Shown: positions 1-8,479 of the stretch, one piece after another
Numbering within the stretch: position 1 is the first letter of the stretch
Layout: each line of letters starts with the position of its first letter
Source: Fidelibacterota bacterium
GTDB lineage: Bacteria; Fidelibacterota; UBA8477; JABMPR01
Length of the DNA stretch: 64,000 nt
NCBI GenBank assembly: GCA_013203185.1
Contig: JABMOS010000113.1
Coordinates: 26,950 to 90,949, forward strand
Direction of reading: 5' to 3'
Made by a program: the position numbers and the translations under genes
Notes under the pieces: generated by a model
Told to the model about the DNA's origin: nothing
What the model saw: only the letters and a program-made list of their open reading frames with translations
The model's database searches: none

Positions 1-1
1 T

Positions 2-1174
2 TTAGGGCTTGTAGCCTTTGCATACAGTAAGCGGTCTCCCTATCTATATTCAATCGGGTTAACCCTGTTGCTTCTCGCCGGATTGGTCATAAACATACCT
101 GCGTGGACCTTAAATCTGAATGCCCTGGTTGCTCTGGGTATCATCTTCTATTCCCGTGAATTAGAAGATCCTGCAATATTCGTATATGGTACTATCGCAG
201 TATATGCTGCCCATCTCGTCTGGATGTTAGGTAATCCTGTGATGACTGGTGGGTTTGAGTCCCTGGCACAACCGGTCTGGAACCAAGTATATCTGCTGGT
301 GTACGCACTGATCTTTTCCCTGATCCTCATTGTCACTGATCCCGAAAAGATTGCCAAAAAGTATGTTGTCGTCAATGCCATGGCCAATGGGGTATTGGCC
401 TTCGTACTCTTCAATTTGTCCTGTACGCTTGGTGATGTAACACCAACGATAATGCCTAAAATCCTCTTTTTTGTTGTTTTCTTTGGTCTGGCTCTCGCCT
501 TTTGGAAGCGCCTGGAGATTAATTTTTCAATGGTGCTCTTTACACTACTTGCACATGGCACCATCAGTATAGGATTTGTACAGACCGTAGCCTCACCCGA
601 CATTTATGTCATTCTTATCTGGCAGAGTTTATTGATGTTGGCCAATGCGCTCTGGTTTAGTTCACAGTTCATAACCATATCAAATTTTTTGCTCTATATC
701 GTGCTATTCCTGGCCTATACGGCTGCAAGCGGATTTGCCGGGATCATCAGTGTGAGTTTTGGTTTTGTGGCCCTGTTTAGTGCCAGATTACTTCGTGCCT
801 TTGAAATTCGTTTGGGTTCATCATACAATGTTCTGATCAACTTCTATCTGGCCATTACCTTTGTGTCACTTCCTTTTGCACTTTGGAAAGCTATCCCCCA
901 TGAGTGGGTTGCCTTCCTTTGGTTGGGCGTCACACTTCTATACTATGGCCTAAGTTTGATGCTCAAGAGTCAAAGATATCGATGGATGGGTCATCTGACC
1001 CTGATTGCAACACTTGTCTACACCATTTTGCAGGCAACCATGGGCATGGAGCCAGCACAACGGATTCTCACGTTCCTGGCCCTGGGAGTTGTTCTCATCA
1101 CCGTCTCTGGTGTCTACACACGTATCCGGAAACAAGGTTCTATTAAGATGGAATCAACTCAAGATGGACAGTAA
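2..1174 (+). CDS. Polytopic membrane protein, C-terminal part (DUF2339-like)
   Basis: The reading frame is open to the left edge of the window, so the gene begins upstream; about 390 residues are visible. They consist almost entirely of hydrophobic helices (roughly 11-12 segments) separated by very short loops, ending in a basic tail (TRIRKQGS). The composition and the closing segment resemble the large uncharacterised DUF2339 membrane proteins, but there is no catalytic motif to confirm this. The stop lies 38 bases before the next start, so it may share a transcript with the cytochrome operon, or simply precede it. Function unknown. Sure that it is a gene; family assignment is tentative. Confidence 0.8.
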   Translation, partial: LGLVAFAYSKRSPYLYSIGLTLLLLAGLVINIPAWTLNLNALVALGIIFYSRELEDPAIFVYGTIAVYAAHLVWMLGNPVMTGGFESLAQPVWNQVYLLVYALIFSLILIVTDPEKIAKKYVVVNAMANGVLAFVLFNLSCTLGDVTPTIMPKILFFVVFFGLALAFWKRLEINFSMVLFTLLAHGTISIGFVQTVASPDIYVILIWQSLLMLANALWFSSQFITISNFLLYIVLFLAYTAASGFAGIISVSFGFVALFSARLLRAFEIRLGSSYNVLINFYLAITFVSLPFALWKAIPHEWVAFLWLGVTLLYYGLSLMLKSQRYRWMGHLTLIATLVYTILQATMGMEPAQRILTFLALGVVLITVSGVYTRIRKQGSIKMESTQDGQ

Positions 1175-1211
1175 TACGAAATTTAAATTTCCGAAATTGA
1201 GGGGAGGTCTG

Positions 1212-1961
1212 ATGAATAATTGGATCAGCAAAATTCCTGAACAGATCAAATTGTTAGCAGTGGTCGTGACGGTCATTATAACTGCATTTCTCATTGTTCG
1301 ACCTATGCTGATACCAGCGGGATTCGGGGAACAGGGACATTTTAGAAGTGGTGCCTTGAATGATGCGGTTGCTGTACAATTTAAGTATGCAGGGAAAGCA
1401 AGTTGTGTTGAATGTCATGATGATATGACAGACATGCTGGCTGGTGGATATCATAAAAAACTAAGCTGTGAGGTCTGTCATGGACCCCTGGCGGGACATA
1501 TTGATGATCCAGATGAAAACACCCCCAGTTTTCCGAGAGAACGTACGCTTTGCCCTGTATGCCACGAATATCTCTCTTCGCGACCAACAGGGTTTCCCCA
1601 AATAGTCAGCCAATCACATAATTCACTGAAGGCCTGTATATCCTGTCATGAACCCCATGACCCTGTACCCCCTGATGTTCCCAGCCAATGCTCTGCATGT
1701 CATGGTGAAATTTCACGGAGTAAAGCTGTATCACACCATGTGGATATTGAGTGTGAATTTTGTCATACCACACCGGAGCTACACAAAACTTCACCTCGTC
1801 AATATCGACCGAGTAAACCCCAGAATCGCGAATTTTGCGGTCAATGTCACACGAAGAATTCAAAGCATAATACCAAAGCTCCCAGGATTGATCTTGCCAC
1901 ACATGAAACACGCTATGATTGCTGGCAATGCCATTATCCACACCTACCGGAGGCAAGATGA
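1212..1961 (+). CDS. Octaheme c-type cytochrome, membrane anchored
   Basis: 249 residues. An N-terminal hydrophobic segment (about residues 13-32) works as signal or anchor, followed by eight CXXCH heme-c sites (CVECH, CEVCH, CPVCH, CISCH, CSACH, CEFCH, CGQCH, CWQCH). The start was chosen at the ATG preceded by a strong GGGGAGG Shine-Dalgarno; an upstream in-frame ATG at 1164 lacks one. The stop overlaps the ferredoxin gene start by 4 bases (ATGA), indicating translational coupling. It is first in an order cytochrome - FeS protein - NrfD - Rieske - cytochrome b. By analogy with Hmc/Cbc-type complexes, it probably receives electrons from the quinol-oxidising membrane part on the periplasmic face. 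Confidence 0.93.
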   Translation: MNNWISKIPEQIKLLAVVVTVIITAFLIVRPMLIPAGFGEQGHFRSGALNDAVAVQFKYAGKASCVECHDDMTDMLAGGYHKKLSCEVCHGPLAGHIDDPDENTPSFPRERTLCPVCHEYLSSRPTGFPQIVSQSHNSLKACISCHEPHDPVPPDVPSQCSACHGEISRSKAVSHHVDIECEFCHTTPELHKTSPRQYRPSKPQNREFCGQCHTKNSKHNTKAPRIDLATHETRYDCWQCHYPHLPEAR

Positions 1962-2740
1962 AAAATAGTATTACATCCAAAAGACGTGACGTCCTGAAAA
2001 CCATGGCCGGCTTTGCTGCCAGTTTATTGGTCCCAAAAGTTGTGCGAGGAGAGAAAGCTTCGGCGAAGCCTTTTGACTGGGCCGATGACTCAATCCATTA
2101 TGACCCACATGATCATAAATGGGGCATGGGAGTAGATATCGACAAGTGTATTGGCTGCGGAAGATGTGCTAATGCCTGTAAAATTGAAAATGATGTTCCC
2201 AAAGAACCATTTTTCTTTCGTACCTGGGTGGAACGTTATGAGGTTCATGAAAATGGTGAGACCACGATAGACTGTCCTAATGGTGCCGTCGATGGTTTCG
2301 AGAAGAAATCTGGGGATGATGATGTTCTCCGTAGTTTCTTCGTACCAAAATTATGTAATCATTGTGAAAACCCACCTTGTGTCCAGGTATGCCCAGTAGG
2401 AGCGACTTATCAGTCAGCAGATGGCGTCGTATTAGTAGATGCTGATTATTGTCTGGGTTGTCGCTATTGTATCCAGGCTTGCCCCTATGGAGCTCGGTTT
2501 TTACACCCAGTAACCAGAACAGCAGAAAAGTGTACTTTCTGTTATCATCGAATTGTTCGAGGTGAAGAACCTGCCTGTGTGGAAGCATGTCCCACAGAAG
2601 CCAGAATATTTGGGGAGCTGGACCAGAAGGCCAGTCCCTTACATCGCTTCAAACGGATGAATCACATTGGTGTACTCAAGCCTGCCCTGAACACAGAACC
2701 CAAAGTTTTCTATGCGAATCTAGATATGGAGGTTAAGTGA
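1958..2740 (+). CDS. Tat-exported four-cluster 4Fe-4S ferredoxin subunit (NrfC/HmcB type)
   Basis: 260 residues. The N terminus has a twin-arginine signal (SKRRDVLKTMAG followed by a hydrophobic stretch), so the protein should be folded before export and work outside the cytoplasmic membrane. Sixteen cysteines form four [4Fe-4S] sites: CIGCGRCANAC, CNHCENPPCVQVC, CLGCRYCIQAC, and a split CTFC...CVEAC. This is the usual electron-wire partner of NrfD/PsrC membrane proteins, and such a gene follows directly. The start at 1958 is supported by GGAGGCAAG upstream and by the 4-base overlap with the cytochrome gene. It should link the quinone-reactive NrfD subunit to the multiheme cytochromes. Confidence 0.93.
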   Translation: MKNSITSKRRDVLKTMAGFAASLLVPKVVRGEKASAKPFDWADDSIHYDPHDHKWGMGVDIDKCIGCGRCANACKIENDVPKEPFFFRTWVERYEVHENGETTIDCPNGAVDGFEKKSGDDDVLRSFFVPKLCNHCENPPCVQVCPVGATYQSADGVVLVDADYCLGCRYCIQACPYGARFLHPVTRTAEKCTFCYHRIVRGEEPACVEACPTEARIFGELDQKASPLHRFKRMNHIGVLKPALNTEPKVFYANLDMEVK

Positions 2741-2742
2741 TC

Positions 2743-3960
2743 ATGGAAGAAATAGTTCAACATTTAACGCCGCTTCTAGATCAAGTCACCGGCTACATTT
2801 ATCCTAATGAAATAGAACTTCACTGGGGTTTATTGGTTGTGATATACCCATATCTAACTGGTTTGGTGGCAGGTGCTTTCATCCTGGCATCATTGGTTAA
2901 AGTCTTCAATGTTAAAGAGCTTCAGCCCACCTATCGACTGTCTCTGCTGACAGCTCTGGCTTTTATCGTCATTGCACCACTCCCACTCCTTGCCCACTTG
3001 GGACACCCGGAAAAATCGTTTGAAATTTTCCTCACACCCAATGTGAACTCTGCCATGGCTATGTTTGGATTTGTCTATGCCTGGTATCTCATGGCGGTAT
3101 TGCTCCTGGAACTCTGGTTCGACTTCCGTCAGGATCTGGTTACCATGGCCAATGAGAGTAAGGGTTTTAAAAGATTATTCTATCGGACAATTTCGCTCTT
3201 TTCCAAAGATCTTTCCGAAAAAGCAATCGCATTTGATCACAAGGCAGTTCGCGTGATAACCATAATAGGTATTCCATCTGCCTTTTTACTCCATGGATAT
3301 GTTGGTTTCCTGTTTGGTTCTATCAAGGCCAATCCCTGGTGGTCCAGTGTGCTGATTCCCATTGTATTTTTGTTCTCCGCCATTGTATCTGGAGTGGCTT
3401 TGGTCATTTTGCTCTACATGGTAATTACTCCGCTCCGAAATAAAGTCGTAGACATGTTATGTCTGGACAAGTTGGCGAGCTATTTATTCTATATCATGAT
3501 CGTTGATTTCTCCCTGGAAATATTGGATTTCATTCATCGGGTCTATGAGTCTGAAGAATCCATATCAATTTTGGCGTCATTGGTGCAAAATAAGCTCTTC
3601 TCTAGTCTGGTAATCATGCAGGTGCTGATGGGAATGATTTTACCCCTCTTCACAATTGCCGCAGTCAAAACATTCAAAGTGCCAGCTGATCTAAGAAAAT
3701 TGCTGTATTTCATTTCGGCTATACTGGTTCAAGTGGGAATTTTTTCAACTCGCTGGAATGTGGTCATTGGGGGACAGCTCTTCTCAAAGAGTTTCATGGG
3801 TCTCACCACTTACAAAATGACATTCTTTGGTCTGGAAGGGCTCCTGGTTTCCATTGGACTCTTGATCATGCCCTTCATCATTTTGTGGATACTCATAAAA
3901 ATACTGGATCCATGGCGATCAGAAGATGCAGCCTTATCCACCCCTACCACTGGCCAATGA
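2743..3960 (+). CDS. NrfD/PsrC-type quinone-interacting membrane subunit
   Basis: 405 residues with about ten hydrophobic helices and the typical NrfD-family opening: a short amphipathic stretch, then a first helix containing YPYLTGLVAGAF. It contains no heme motif. Proteins of this family exchange electrons between a membrane quinone and an external FeS subunit. A GTG at 2737 overlaps the upstream stop, but GGAGG at 2728-2732 is better spaced for the ATG at 2743. It sits between the FeS protein and the Rieske protein, so the operon combines an NrfD module and a bc-type module, both quinone reactive. Confidence 0.92.
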   Translation: MEEIVQHLTPLLDQVTGYIYPNEIELHWGLLVVIYPYLTGLVAGAFILASLVKVFNVKELQPTYRLSLLTALAFIVIAPLPLLAHLGHPEKSFEIFLTPNVNSAMAMFGFVYAWYLMAVLLLELWFDFRQDLVTMANESKGFKRLFYRTISLFSKDLSEKAIAFDHKAVRVITIIGIPSAFLLHGYVGFLFGSIKANPWWSSVLIPIVFLFSAIVSGVALVILLYMVITPLRNKVVDMLCLDKLASYLFYIMIVDFSLEILDFIHRVYESEESISILASLVQNKLFSSLVIMQVLMGMILPLFTIAAVKTFKVPADLRKLLYFISAILVQVGIFSTRWNVVIGGQLFSKSFMGLTTYKMTFFGLEGLLVSIGLLIMPFIILWILIKILDPWRSEDAALSTPTTGQ

Positions 3961-3992
3961 TCTATGAGCACTAATAAACTAGGAAGAACTAT

Positions 3993-4433
3993 ATGAAATA
4001 CGGTAGAAGAGAATTCATAAACACATTGTTGGGCGCTGGTGGTATTGGTGGATTGGCATCCATTCTTTATCCAGTATTTCAGTTCTTGGTACCACCTGAA
4101 GTGACTGAACCACAGGTAAGTTCCCTAAAAGTGGGCGCTGTGGGAGACTTCCCCGTAAATAGTTCGAAAATTGTGAGATTCGGCAGGGTCCCTGTGATTC
4201 TAATACGTTCTGATAGAGACACATTCAAAGCGTTGGCAGCGACTTGTACACATCTCGATTGTATCGTCCAGTATAATCAGGCCAGGAAACAGATAATTTG
4301 TGCCTGCCATAATGGTGTTTACGATCTTTCTGGAAAAAATATTTCTGGCCCACCCCCCAAGCCGCTAGCTGTCTATTCTGTTTCAATAGTGGATGATCAG
4401 GTAATGATTACTCAGGAAAAGGATTTGGCATGA
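3993..4433 (+). CDS. Rieske [2Fe-2S] protein of a bc-type complex
   Basis: 146 residues. A Tat-like start (GRREFINTLLG) leads into an uncleaved membrane helix. The Rieske fold has both cluster boxes: CTHLDC (Cys and His ligands plus a disulfide Cys) and CACHNG (Cys and His ligands plus the second disulfide Cys). The GPPPKPL stretch is the usual proline loop. It takes one electron from quinol at the Qo site of the cytochrome b encoded next (4-base ATGA overlap) and passes it to a c-type cytochrome. No classical monoheme cytochrome c1 is encoded here; the multiheme cytochromes probably replace it. Confidence 0.95.
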   Translation: MKYGRREFINTLLGAGGIGGLASILYPVFQFLVPPEVTEPQVSSLKVGAVGDFPVNSSKIVRFGRVPVILIRSDRDTFKALAATCTHLDCIVQYNQARKQIICACHNGVYDLSGKNISGPPPKPLAVYSVSIVDDQVMITQEKDLA

Positions 4434-5509
4434 AACCGACTTTGAAACAAAGTATGTTTCGCTGGCTGGATGACCGGCTAGACATACAACCATTGGTTGA
4501 TATGATGGATCATAAGAAGGTACCCATCCACTCCCATACCGTGTGGTATTACATGGGTGGTGTAACCCTCTTCCTCTTTATGGTGCAGGTCTTTACAGGC
4601 ATTTTACTATTGATGTATTATCGACCTGGTGAAGAAAGCGCCTTTGAGAGTATGCAATTTATTCTTACTGAAGTCAAATTTGGGTGGCTCTTTAGAAATG
4701 TCCACGCCTGGTCAGCGAATCTCATGGTGCTGTTTGCCTTCATCCATATGTTCAGTGTGGTATTCACGAGAGCTTTCACAACACCGAGGGAACTCACCTG
4801 GGTCTCAGGGTTTATTTTGTTGTTACTTGCCATGTTTTTTGGTTTCAGTGGATACTTGTTGCCCTGGAATGAATTGGCATTCTTTGCTACCAAGGTTGGG
4901 ACAGATATTGTGGGAGCCGTTCCCCTTGTTGGTGAGCAATTAAAAGTGATTATTCGCGGAGGAGAAGATGTAACTGGAGCCACATTATCGAGATTCTTTG
5001 GTCTCCATGTGGCCATTCTTCCAGCTATAACATTTTTGATACTCAGCTTTCATTTGCTCTTGGTTCAGAGACAGGGGATAAGTGAGCCACGACACTTCAA
5101 AGCCTTGGCAGAAGAAAAAAAGCGCTATATGTCGTTTTTCCCGGATTTTGTCCTTAGAGATGCCCTCCTCTGGTTAATTATCAATATTATCGTTCTATCT
5201 CTGGCTGTTTTCTACCCCTGGGAATTGGGATTGAAAGCCGATGCCCTGGCCTCAGCGCCCATGGGTATAAAACCTGAGTGGTATTTCATGTTCATGTTCC
5301 AGACGCTAAAGGTGATTCCTCCACATGTCTGGTTTATTGAGGGTGAGACCTTTGGAATTTTGCTCTTTGGAGGTGCCGCCCTGTTATGGATGGCTGTCCC
5401 ATTCGCCCGTTTTAGAGGGAAGCAAATCGTTGATTCAAAATGGATTACGATACTTGGTATATTTACTATTACCTACATGGTGGTCTTGACGATCACCGGA
5501 TATTTATAA
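4430..5509 (+). CDS. Cytochrome b of a bc-type quinol:cytochrome c oxidoreductase
   Basis: 359 residues containing the heme-b four-helix core and a subunit-IV-like part in one chain. Heme ligands: one helix has two His with 13 residues between (NVHAW...FIHMF), the other two His with 14 between (GLHVA...SFHLL); the 14-residue spacing is the b6/Firmicutes pattern. The Qo motif PEWY is present (GIKPEWYFMF). The cysteine that binds heme c_i in b6 proteins is a tyrosine here (VWYYMGG, residue 41). It forms the quinol-oxidising core with the upstream Rieske protein, and its start is coupled to the Rieske stop. Confidence 0.95.
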   Translation: MKPTLKQSMFRWLDDRLDIQPLVDMMDHKKVPIHSHTVWYYMGGVTLFLFMVQVFTGILLLMYYRPGEESAFESMQFILTEVKFGWLFRNVHAWSANLMVLFAFIHMFSVVFTRAFTTPRELTWVSGFILLLLAMFFGFSGYLLPWNELAFFATKVGTDIVGAVPLVGEQLKVIIRGGEDVTGATLSRFFGLHVAILPAITFLILSFHLLLVQRQGISEPRHFKALAEEKKRYMSFFPDFVLRDALLWLIINIIVLSLAVFYPWELGLKADALASAPMGIKPEWYFMFMFQTLKVIPPHVWFIEGETFGILLFGGAALLWMAVPFARFRGKQIVDSKWITILGIFTITYMVVLTITGYL

Positions 5510-5520
5510 GCGAGCATGAT

Positions 5521-6783
5521 ATGAAGCGAACACGAATAATTAAGCAATATCTTCTGATTTTCGCCGGAATTACCCTGTTGGGTACAGCTAACCTTTTGGC
5601 CGAATCAAAAGTAAATACCTGCCTGGATTGTCATGTGGAGAATGATATCATGCCCGGGGATTTCCTCGAGGAAGATGTCCACCAGCATTCGGAAATTTCA
5701 TGTGCCGGTTGCCATGGCGGTGACCCAGAGGCAGAAGATATGGACGAATCCATGTCAGCAGATGCTGGATACATCGGGATCCCATCGCGACAAGAAATGC
5801 CAGCTTTTTGTGGGAAATGTCATAGCAAAATTGAATATATGCGGGTTTTCCAGCCTCGTATTCCAACGGATCAGGTAGATCAGTATTATACGAGTACCCA
5901 CGGTAAAAAGCTGCTCAGCGGTGATAAAAAGGTCGCCATGTGCAGCAGCTGTCACACCTCTCATGGCATCTTGCCAGCTAAAGACACACGGTCCAGCGTT
6001 CATCCATTCAATATCCCGCAAACATGTAATCAGTGTCACGGAGATGCCGATCTCATGGCGTCCACTTCCCATGGAACCAGTCAGTATGAAGATTATGCTG
6101 GAAGCGTTCATGGTAAGGCCCTTATTGAGCGAAGTGATACTGGGTCACCAGCATGCAATGATTGCCATGGAAATCATGGAGCAGCTCCTCCAGGTGCAGA
6201 ATCCATTAGCCATATCTGTGGATCCTGTCACCTGAATAACATGGAATTTTTTAAAACTTCCGTTATGGGGCAGTTATCAGAATCGGCTGATTATCATAGT
6301 TGTGAGCAATGTCATGGGAATCATTCAATTTCTGAACCGTCTGATGAATTATTGAATGTCAATGAGTCATCCCTCTGTCTGGAGTGTCATAGCGATGGTG
6401 ATGAGGGATATGTAGCCGCTGAAGCCATGTATACTCAAATTAGACAGACAGATAGTCTCTATCAGGCCGCGATTATCCGCTTGAAAGATATTCAGATCAA
6501 AGGGATGAATGATGTGGATATTCAATATGTTCTTAAAGATGCAAAGCAAAACCTGATACAGCTAAGAACCATGGTCCATACCTTCGATCCAGTACAGGTC
6601 AAAGAAAAGGCTGCTGAAGGAAAAGAATTATCAGCTGAGGCAATCTCATTAGCTGGTCTGGAAATCAGTGAATTTAATCAACGTCGTATGGGCTTTGGCA
6701 TATCTACTCTTGCTTTTGTCCTCCTCGCTTTTGCTGTTTTCCTGAAGATTAGGCAGATTGATAGTAACAAAAAGTCAGACTAA
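5521..6783 (+). CDS. Nonaheme c-type cytochrome with C-terminal membrane anchor
   Basis: 420 residues: a cleavable-looking signal peptide (hydrophobic to about residue 27), nine CXXCH sites between about residues 35 and 300, a long helical region without hemes (about 310-390), and a single C-terminal transmembrane helix followed by a basic tail. Several sites are CxxCHGNH or CHTSHG, typical of stacked multiheme cytochromes of the NrfA/c552-like and OTR-like world, but no catalytic Lys-heme site (CXXCK) is present. It lies 11 bases after cytochrome b and so probably serves the bc complex in place of cytochrome c1. The start has only a weak ribosome site; the exact start is less certain than the gene. 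Confidence 0.9.
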   Translation: MKRTRIIKQYLLIFAGITLLGTANLLAESKVNTCLDCHVENDIMPGDFLEEDVHQHSEISCAGCHGGDPEAEDMDESMSADAGYIGIPSRQEMPAFCGKCHSKIEYMRVFQPRIPTDQVDQYYTSTHGKKLLSGDKKVAMCSSCHTSHGILPAKDTRSSVHPFNIPQTCNQCHGDADLMASTSHGTSQYEDYAGSVHGKALIERSDTGSPACNDCHGNHGAAPPGAESISHICGSCHLNNMEFFKTSVMGQLSESADYHSCEQCHGNHSISEPSDELLNVNESSLCLECHSDGDEGYVAAEAMYTQIRQTDSLYQAAIIRLKDIQIKGMNDVDIQYVLKDAKQNLIQLRTMVHTFDPVQVKEKAAEGKELSAEAISLAGLEISEFNQRRMGFGISTLAFVLLAFAVFLKIRQIDSNKKSD

Positions 6784-6817
6784 ATAGAGACATCAAACAA
6801 GCGTGAAAGGAGATCCA

Positions 6818-7381
6818 ATGCGACTCATTCCAAGCATAGTATTTTTACTGATGGGAAGTCTCATTTTTGCCCAGGATGCCGGACCAGAATTTGTCGGCAA
6901 TAAAAAATGTAAAATGTGTCATAATAAAACCGAGAAGGGTGCCCAATATACCAAATGGGAAACAACAGGACACGCCAACACCTTCGATATATTGCTTACC
7001 GACGAGGCCAAGGCAATAGCAAAAAAGAGGGGATTGAAAACCACACCAGATCTTGCTGGAGAATGTCTGCAGTGTCATGTGACTGGTTGGGGAACGCCTA
7101 CGGGTTATCAACTCGAAGTGGATGAAACGGACAAAAGGGCGGTTTCCCAAAACAATGCTCTGAAGTCGGTGGGCTGTGAGGCCTGTCATGGTGCCGGTAG
7201 TTTATATAAGGGTAAAAAGGATATGCTCGCCATTGAAGCGGGCACACTTGATGGTGCTACTCTTGGGTTGGTGAAACCCACAGAACAAACCTGTCTCGGT
7301 TGTCATAACGATAAATCACCGACATTTAAACCATTTGATTTTAAGGAACGCTCTGCTAAAATTGCGCATAGGTATCCTTAA
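6818..7381 (+). CDS. Periplasmic tetraheme cytochrome c (c554-like family)
   Basis: 187 residues. Short signal peptide ending near FAQDAG, then four CXXCH sites (CKMCH, CLQCH, CEACH, CLGCH). The opening after the signal, FVGNKKCKMCH followed by a W..TGHA segment, is typical of cytochrome c-554 family domains, in which a distal His supplies heme ligation. AAAGGAGA precedes the chosen ATG; a GTG at 6803 is in frame but lies before that site. Probably a soluble electron carrier between the membrane complex and the terminal partner. Part of the operon running from 1212 to 8411. Confidence 0.92.
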   Translation: MRLIPSIVFLLMGSLIFAQDAGPEFVGNKKCKMCHNKTEKGAQYTKWETTGHANTFDILLTDEAKAIAKKRGLKTTPDLAGECLQCHVTGWGTPTGYQLEVDETDKRAVSQNNALKSVGCEACHGAGSLYKGKKDMLAIEAGTLDGATLGLVKPTEQTCLGCHNDKSPTFKPFDFKERSAKIAHRYP

Positions 7382-7403
7382 TTTTAAAATTGGAAGACTT
7401 GCC

Positions 7404-8411
7404 ATGGTAAAATCACTTATAGTTGCTTGTATTTTGGGAGTTGGCTTGTTTCTTCCTGGAGAGATTCTTTATGGTGCGGATGGGGATACCTTCCCAGAAA
7501 TTCCTGAAAATATTTCTCTAGAATCGCTGAAGAATATCTTTCAGCAGGTGAATTTCCCCCATCGCGATCATGCCCATATGTCAGCCATGGGGGAGGGTTG
7601 TGTTACCTGCCATCATTATGCAGATGATGATATTTATGACCCTTGTGCAGATTGCCATACCAATGACCCCGATGATCTGAACAATGGTATTCCCTCTTTG
7701 AACGCTGCGTTTCATCGCAAGTGTTTGAATTGCCATCGCGGATGGAGTGTATCAAATGTTTGTGGTACCTGCCATGTGAAACAAGGTGAAGAGCAAACGG
7801 TTGGATCACCCATAATTGCCGCAGCAAAGGATCGGATTAAGTATCCAATAATTGTGAATTATGTAACCCCCAAGGCAGATGGCCAGAGGGTAAGTTTCCG
7901 ACATGCTCAGCATGTCGAGATGTTTCGCTTCAAATGCGCAACCTGCCATACCAATGAAAACTGTGCAACCTGCCATGGTGCGCAACAAGTACCAGAGATT
8001 CTGTCAGGGAGCTCTGAAATTCATCATTTCCCGTGCAGTAAATGCCACGATGTGAATGCCATTCCAGGCTGCGAAAAATGTCATCGAGCACAGGCTTCAG
8101 AGGGGTTTACCCACTCACTCACTAGTTTCCCGTTGAAAGCCTTCCATGCTGAACGCAATTGTACGGATTGTCATGATGCAAATACATCAGTAAAAAAACT
8201 CAATAAGACTTGTACAAATTGCCATGAAAATTTTGAACTTGGCAGTTTTGATCATGCAGCAACAGGGTTGATTCTGGAATTAGGGCATGAGGAGTTCGAG
8301 TGTTACGAATGTCACCTGAATGAAGATTTTAGCAAGCCACCATCCTGTTATGATTGCCATGAAGATGACATGAAATTCCCTGAGGATTTACCAGGAACTA
8401 GATTGGACTAG
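7404..8411 (+). CDS. Dodecaheme c-type cytochrome (class III/c7-like repeats)
   Basis: 335 residues with a signal peptide (about 1-24) and twelve CXXCH motifs, the highest density in the window. The repeats have the form F.H..H....C..CH (for example FPHRDHAHMSAMGEGCVTCH and FRHAQHVEMFRFKCATCH), typical of cytochrome c3/c7 family proteins in which upstream His residues are the distal ligands. The likely role is a nanowire-like periplasmic electron conduit. Last gene of the operon: a stem-loop terminator follows 34 bases after the stop. Confidence 0.93.
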   Translation: MVKSLIVACILGVGLFLPGEILYGADGDTFPEIPENISLESLKNIFQQVNFPHRDHAHMSAMGEGCVTCHHYADDDIYDPCADCHTNDPDDLNNGIPSLNAAFHRKCLNCHRGWSVSNVCGTCHVKQGEEQTVGSPIIAAAKDRIKYPIIVNYVTPKADGQRVSFRHAQHVEMFRFKCATCHTNENCATCHGAQQVPEILSGSSEIHHFPCSKCHDVNAIPGCEKCHRAQASEGFTHSLTSFPLKAFHAERNCTDCHDANTSVKKLNKTCTNCHENFELGSFDHAATGLILELGHEEFECYECHLNEDFSKPPSCYDCHEDDMKFPEDLPGTRLD

Positions 8412-8445
8412 TAGAAATTAATCATATTCTCACCAGTCATTAATG

Positions 8446-8479
8446 AAGAAGGTCGGTATCACACCGACCTTCTTTTTTT
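8446..8479 (+). terminator. Rho-independent terminator of the cytochrome operon
   Basis: A perfect 10-bp stem (GAAGGTCGGT / ACCGACCTTC) with loop ATCAC, extended by two A-T pairs and followed by a run of seven T on the plus strand. It lies in the short gap between the dodecaheme cytochrome gene and the end of the convergent heptaheme cytochrome gene. Confidence 0.92.

Noticed and set aside
148-603. Minus-strand 151-codon open frame
   Set aside because: It lies entirely in the shadow of the membrane protein gene on the plus strand and its translation resembles no protein.
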